A DNA stretch of 64,000 bases from Paenibacillus baekrokdamisoli (GTDB taxonomy: Bacteria; Bacillota; Bacilli; Paenibacillales; Paenibacillaceae). Below the pieces are notes generated by a model. It was given only the letters and a program-made list of their open reading frames with translations, was not told the origin of the DNA and made no database searches. The translations under genes and the position numbers were made by a program. The stretch spans positions 5,756,501 to 5,820,500 of the forward strand of contig NZ_AP019308.1 of NCBI RefSeq assembly GCF_003945345.1, in the 5' to 3' direction. Shown one piece after another: positions 61,378 to 64,000 of this stretch (position 1 is the stretch's first letter; every line of letters begins with the position of its first letter).

Positions 61378-61509
61378 GCACCGGTCTTCTTCCTTCATAC
61401 GGTCTTCTGGGCCATGGGTGCAATGATGGTCGTGGTGATCTTTCTATCCTTTATGCGCAGAGGTCGTACGGTTAAGCAAGATGTGAGCTCAAATGTCTCG
61501 CTTCGTTAA
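61378..61509 (+). pseudogene. C-terminal fragment of a membrane transporter
   Basis: A frame opened after TGA at 61375-61377 encodes one membrane helix (FWAMGAMMVVVIFLSFM), then a basic tail RRGRTVKQDVSSNVSLR, and ends in TAA at 61507-61509. This is how drug-type major-facilitator transporters end. The rest of the gene is absent. It lies between the repeat array and a terminator. The family is a guess from topology. Confidence 0.4.
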
Positions 61510-61536
61510 GAGAACAAAGCGAAGCATATAAACAAA

Positions 61537-61579
61537 ACAAAGCAGAAACGGTCTGGTGCCGTGTCTGCTTTGTTTGTTT
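61537..61579. terminator. strong terminator hairpin
   Basis: ACAAAGCAGAAACGG pairs with CCGTGTCTGCTTTGT around TCTGGTG, followed by TTGTTT. It follows the transporter relic on the plus strand and the dioxygenase gene on the minus strand, so it may act in both directions. Confidence 0.75.
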
Positions 61580-61644
61580 AGGCTGTTATGTTTGGAACCA
61601 GCCACTCTAGACCTCTCTAGCCGGCTGCTTCTGAATTGCCAATC

Positions 61645-62430
61645 CTAGATACCCATACGTGTAAAGATACCTTCAAAAGAAAAGTCTACGCGGTCATCTC
61701 CGCATAAATACCGATAAAACTTCGCGGCAGCGACTTGGTTCAGTCTGGCATCATTGCCCGCCCAATCGTGGTAGTTGTTGAGGACTTGAGCGACTTCCGG
61801 TCCGTTGTAGTCCGCAATATTGAATAGGCTGCGCTGCTCCTGACCAGGCCGTAACCTTAGTTTAAATACATAACGGGCCTCGTCGGTATAGTTCGGCTGG
61901 GCGCAATGCCAGATGGCATGGTGCAGGAAACCGATCGTTCCGGCTTTAGACACAAGCTTACGCTGGCCCAAGATGTTTTTGTAGTGGCTGATACTTCCGG
62001 TATTTACTTTATTGTGAAGATGAGAGCCTGGCAGAATCAATGTGGGCCCCATAATTTCCGGCGTATCATGTGAGAAATAGAAGGCTTGAATATCGAAGGC
62101 AAACGGCCTTGTATCGATGACGGAATCGGCATGGTAATTCTGTGCATGATGATGCTGAGGAGAAACGATGTGCAGAGCCGAATGGTCATACACCGGTGCA
62201 GCACCGACTAGACTTTGCAGAACGCCCTTTACCTGCGGAAGCTCGAATACGTCCTTGATGAGCTTAGATTGACTCCAGTAACTACCTGGCCCCTTCCATG
62301 CCTGCTGCTCTGCATGGACTGCTTCGTTTAGCTCCTGCGGAACAAGATTTTCCAATTGAAGGAATCCATTTACGGCGAATTGAGCCATCTGAACGGCGCT
62401 TAACAAGTGGTGGTTTTCTACTTTACTCAT
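61645..62430 (-). CDS. phytanoyl-CoA dioxygenase family protein
   Basis: A 261-residue Fe(II)/2-oxoglutarate oxygenase of the PhyH family. The iron ligands are the HxD pair His100-Asp102 (NYHADS) and a distal His175 (IWHCAQPN); Arg187 (ARYVFKLR) likely binds 2-oxoglutarate. It hydroxylates an unknown small molecule. It starts 8 bases before the upstream gene's stop (overlap 62423-62430), and the upstream 98-residue protein may be a partner. The operon faces an AraC regulator. Confidence 0.88.
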   Translation of the reverse strand: MSKVENHHLLSAVQMAQFAVNGFLQLENLVPQELNEAVHAEQQAWKGPGSYWSQSKLIKDVFELPQVKGVLQSLVGAAPVYDHSALHIVSPQHHHAQNYHADSVIDTRPFAFDIQAFYFSHDTPEIMGPTLILPGSHLHNKVNTGSISHYKNILGQRKLVSKAGTIGFLHHAIWHCAQPNYTDEARYVFKLRLRPGQEQRSLFNIADYNGPEVAQVLNNYHDWAGNDARLNQVAAAKFYRYLCGDDRVDFSFEGIFTRMGI

Positions 62431-62719
62431 GGATAGTCACCTTTCTTTCCAAGACGTATTCATAGCGAAGATGTCCAAGCTCATGCTCGGCACCCGTGGG
62501 GTACAGTGGTGGGGTTGGAAGCTGGATGACGTTCCATCCGTCTCTCATGGCATCAAGCACGGAAGGATACAATGGAATGGATGAATCTCCCGTATTCATT
62601 TGCAGCTCGTCCTTTGCCTTTGCCCCATCATAGAGCGCCCATGCGACCGTATCTGATTCTAGACAAGGATCCGCCAAATGCAGGATCAAGATTTGTTGTC
62701 GTGTCTTGCTCATTGTCAC
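62423..62719 (-). CDS. small protein of unknown function paired with a dioxygenase
   Basis: A 98-residue cytosolic protein that starts with GTG 5 bases after AGGAGG; an ATG two codons on is an alternative. It is translationally coupled to the PhyH gene, whose start lies within its last codons. Motif GWNVIQLPTPPLYPTGAEHE and a C-terminal HLRYEYVLERK are notable, and no family is recognised. The upstream leader contains the degenerate third copy of the structured element. Confidence 0.75.
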   Translation of the reverse strand: MTMSKTRQQILILHLADPCLESDTVAWALYDGAKAKDELQMNTGDSSIPLYPSVLDAMRDGWNVIQLPTPPLYPTGAEHELGHLRYEYVLERKVTIHE

Positions 62720-62724
62720 TCATT

Positions 62725-62791
62725 CCTCCTAAAGGTTTTTGTGTTAATCACGGATGTACTCTCGGCGAGCCCAAACTCGCATGGTAGCATC
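62725..62791 (-). repeat. degenerate single copy of the RBS-proximal element
   Basis: Read on the minus strand it shares GATGCTA, GCTCGC and AAAAACCTTTAGGAGG in the same order and nearly the same spacing as the aminopeptidase copies. The long-arm stem is not preserved, but GCGAG-TTTGGG-CTCGC forms a short hairpin in its place. It ends in the ribosome site of the small protein gene. The match is less certain than the other two loci. Confidence 0.45.
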
Positions 62792-62907
62792 AACTATGTT
62801 TTTGTGAGTTCTTCCCTAACATCGTAATATACACGCAGGGAATTCTGGATCTATAATTGTAAGATAAGTTTGTGTAATTCTAAGGTGATTTGGGCGAGGT
62901 GACGATT

Positions 62908-63753
62908 ATGGATGAAGGCCAATTACAATTGATGCGAAGCTACTTTATGAATGCGCAGCTGCAGCTTTACGCGGTTCACCACGTCAAGCTGATTCCGGAA
63001 TGGGATTATCATGTAAGAGATCCTGAGGTTAATCGATTGTATTATTTTCTTGAAGGAACGGGGATTGTTCGCATTCGCAATCGGGTGTATTCGCCGCAGC
63101 CTGGTCAATTATTTTTGCTTCCTGCCCATGTTGATCAAGCCTTCTCAACGGCAGAAGACGATCCCTTTCGCAAGTACTATTGTCACTTTACACTCACGAT
63201 GGGAGATATCCATTTATTTCAGATGTTCCAAATTCCTCATTTTATCGATGTCCTCGATCAGAGCTGGCTGGAAGAACGGTTTCTGAAGCTCATTGAGCTA
63301 TCTCAAAGTTCTTCCTTGTCTGCACCGCTGCTGATTAAATCAGTACTTTACGAGATGCTAACGTTATTCCTTGATCAAGCTCAGCTTCAAGAGAATCAGG
63401 AAGCATGGCGGGTCGATGCCTCGACGCCAGCAATGGCGAAGATCAATACCATTGTGAGCTACATCGAAGAACATCTATCGGAGAAGATGAGCATTAATGA
63501 ACTGGCAGAGCGCCTGCATTTCCATCCCAACTATTTTATCCAGCTATTTAAGTCTATTATGGGCGTATCGCCTATTGCCTATATTACGAAGAAACGAATG
63601 GAGAAGGCACAGAAGCTGCTAACCACCAGTGATCTGACCGTCACCGAGATTGCCGAGCAGGTAGGAATGGATTTGTATTATTTCTCCAGTACCTTCCGCA
63701 AGCTAATCAGTCTGTCACCTACTGAGTATCGAGCGTATATGAAGATGCAATAA
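62908..63753 (+). CDS. AraC-family transcriptional regulator
   Basis: A 281-residue regulator. The N-terminal cupin-like sensor (about 25-140, with YYFLEGTGIVRIRNR and QLFLLPAHVDQAF) is followed by two HTH motifs (NELAERLHFHPNYFIQLFK and VTEIAEQVGMDLYYFSSTFR). The ATG at 62908 follows GAGGTGA; the frame's first TTG is 18 bases upstream. It is divergent from the small protein/PhyH operon, about 190 bases apart, so it likely activates that operon; the ligand is unknown. Confidence 0.88.
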   Translation: MDEGQLQLMRSYFMNAQLQLYAVHHVKLIPEWDYHVRDPEVNRLYYFLEGTGIVRIRNRVYSPQPGQLFLLPAHVDQAFSTAEDDPFRKYYCHFTLTMGDIHLFQMFQIPHFIDVLDQSWLEERFLKLIELSQSSSLSAPLLIKSVLYEMLTLFLDQAQLQENQEAWRVDASTPAMAKINTIVSYIEEHLSEKMSINELAERLHFHPNYFIQLFKSIMGVSPIAYITKKRMEKAQKLLTTSDLTVTEIAEQVGMDLYYFSSTFRKLISLSPTEYRAYMKMQ

Positions 63754-63955
63754 CAGAGGGAGTTCATACTTTCGTAATACTTCATGAGAATAACCTAATC
63801 GTTTCGTTCTCTTCGATTACACTTTTAAGGGGATGTTGGAGTAGAATCAATAATAGGGATACTCGGAACTTGGGCTATCTATTGCTAAATCGTTAGTTGA
63901 GCAAGAATGGCTCACTAAGGCAATCCAGATCGCAAGCTGTAAGGAGGAGTAACGG

Positions 63956-64000
63956 ATGAAACAATGGCTGGCAAAGATGCGTAAAGGATATGGCAAAAAG
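63956..64000 (+). CDS. start of a gene cut by the window edge
   Basis: ATG with AAGGAGGAG 6 bases upstream begins a frame of 15 codons (MKQWLAKMRKGYGKK) that runs off the right edge. The basic start is not enough to assign a family. Confidence 0.6.
   Translation, partial: MKQWLAKMRKGYGKK

Overview
The window looks like a chromosomal segment of a Paenibacillus-type member of the Firmicutes. Evidence is the strong AGGAGG ribosome sites, three-part LplABC-style sugar importers that lack a local ATPase, a copper-amine-oxidase-type stalk protein, an S-layer-anchored YcdB/PepSY-like protein, and the general protein style. No rRNA or tRNA was seen, so genus is inferred.

Layout. 0-1.9 kb: the tail of an unknown gene, a secreted stalk-domain protein, and a decayed coding relic. 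1.9-9.2 kb: a six-gene myo-inositol operon, iolD-E-C-A-G-B, with a promoter and three AGCGCT palindromes in front and a LacI regulator behind; iolJ and an inositol transporter are not present. 10.3-33.7 kb: a large glycan-use region with aldo/keto reductase, sugar isomerase-like barrel, GH38 alpha-mannosidase, glycerophosphodiesterase-like protein, LplB/LplA/LplC importer, PHP hydrolase, a second LacI regulator, PfkB kinase, GH4, M17 peptidase, GH2 beta-galactosidase, GH29 alpha-fucosidase, metallophosphoesterase and a sulfatase. Two putative operons here share the 16-bp palindrome CTGGTAWCGWTACCAG. All hydrolases lack signal peptides, so imported oligosaccharides are probably broken down inside the cell.

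33.8-51.8 kb: small unknown genes, a Fur-box iron-siderophore importer (two permeases plus lipoprotein), TetR, MobA, HemD-like, AlkD-like, an alpha/beta hydrolase, a NagZ-like lipoprotein, an EmrE-type exporter, an insertion-sequence relic, a FrnE-type DsbA, DUF72, Rrf2 plus thioredoxin, a Fic protein and the S-layer protein. 52.0-58.7 kb: a P450, then a tight operon of type III polyketide synthase, methyltransferase, FAD oxidoreductase and MMPL exporter, which looks like a phenolic-lipid or alkylpyrone pathway. 58.8-64 kb: an epimerase fragment, NUDIX, M29 aminopeptidase, a membrane-transporter relic, and an AraC regulator divergent from a small protein plus phytanoyl-CoA dioxygenase pair.

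The most unusual signal is a 67-71 bp structured repeat. It sits directly upstream of the Shine-Dalgarno at two unrelated loci (two and three tandem copies), with a degenerate single copy at a third. The stem shows compensatory base-pair changes between loci, which suggests a conserved RNA leader element. A second family is a 160-bp long-hairpin repeat present twice.
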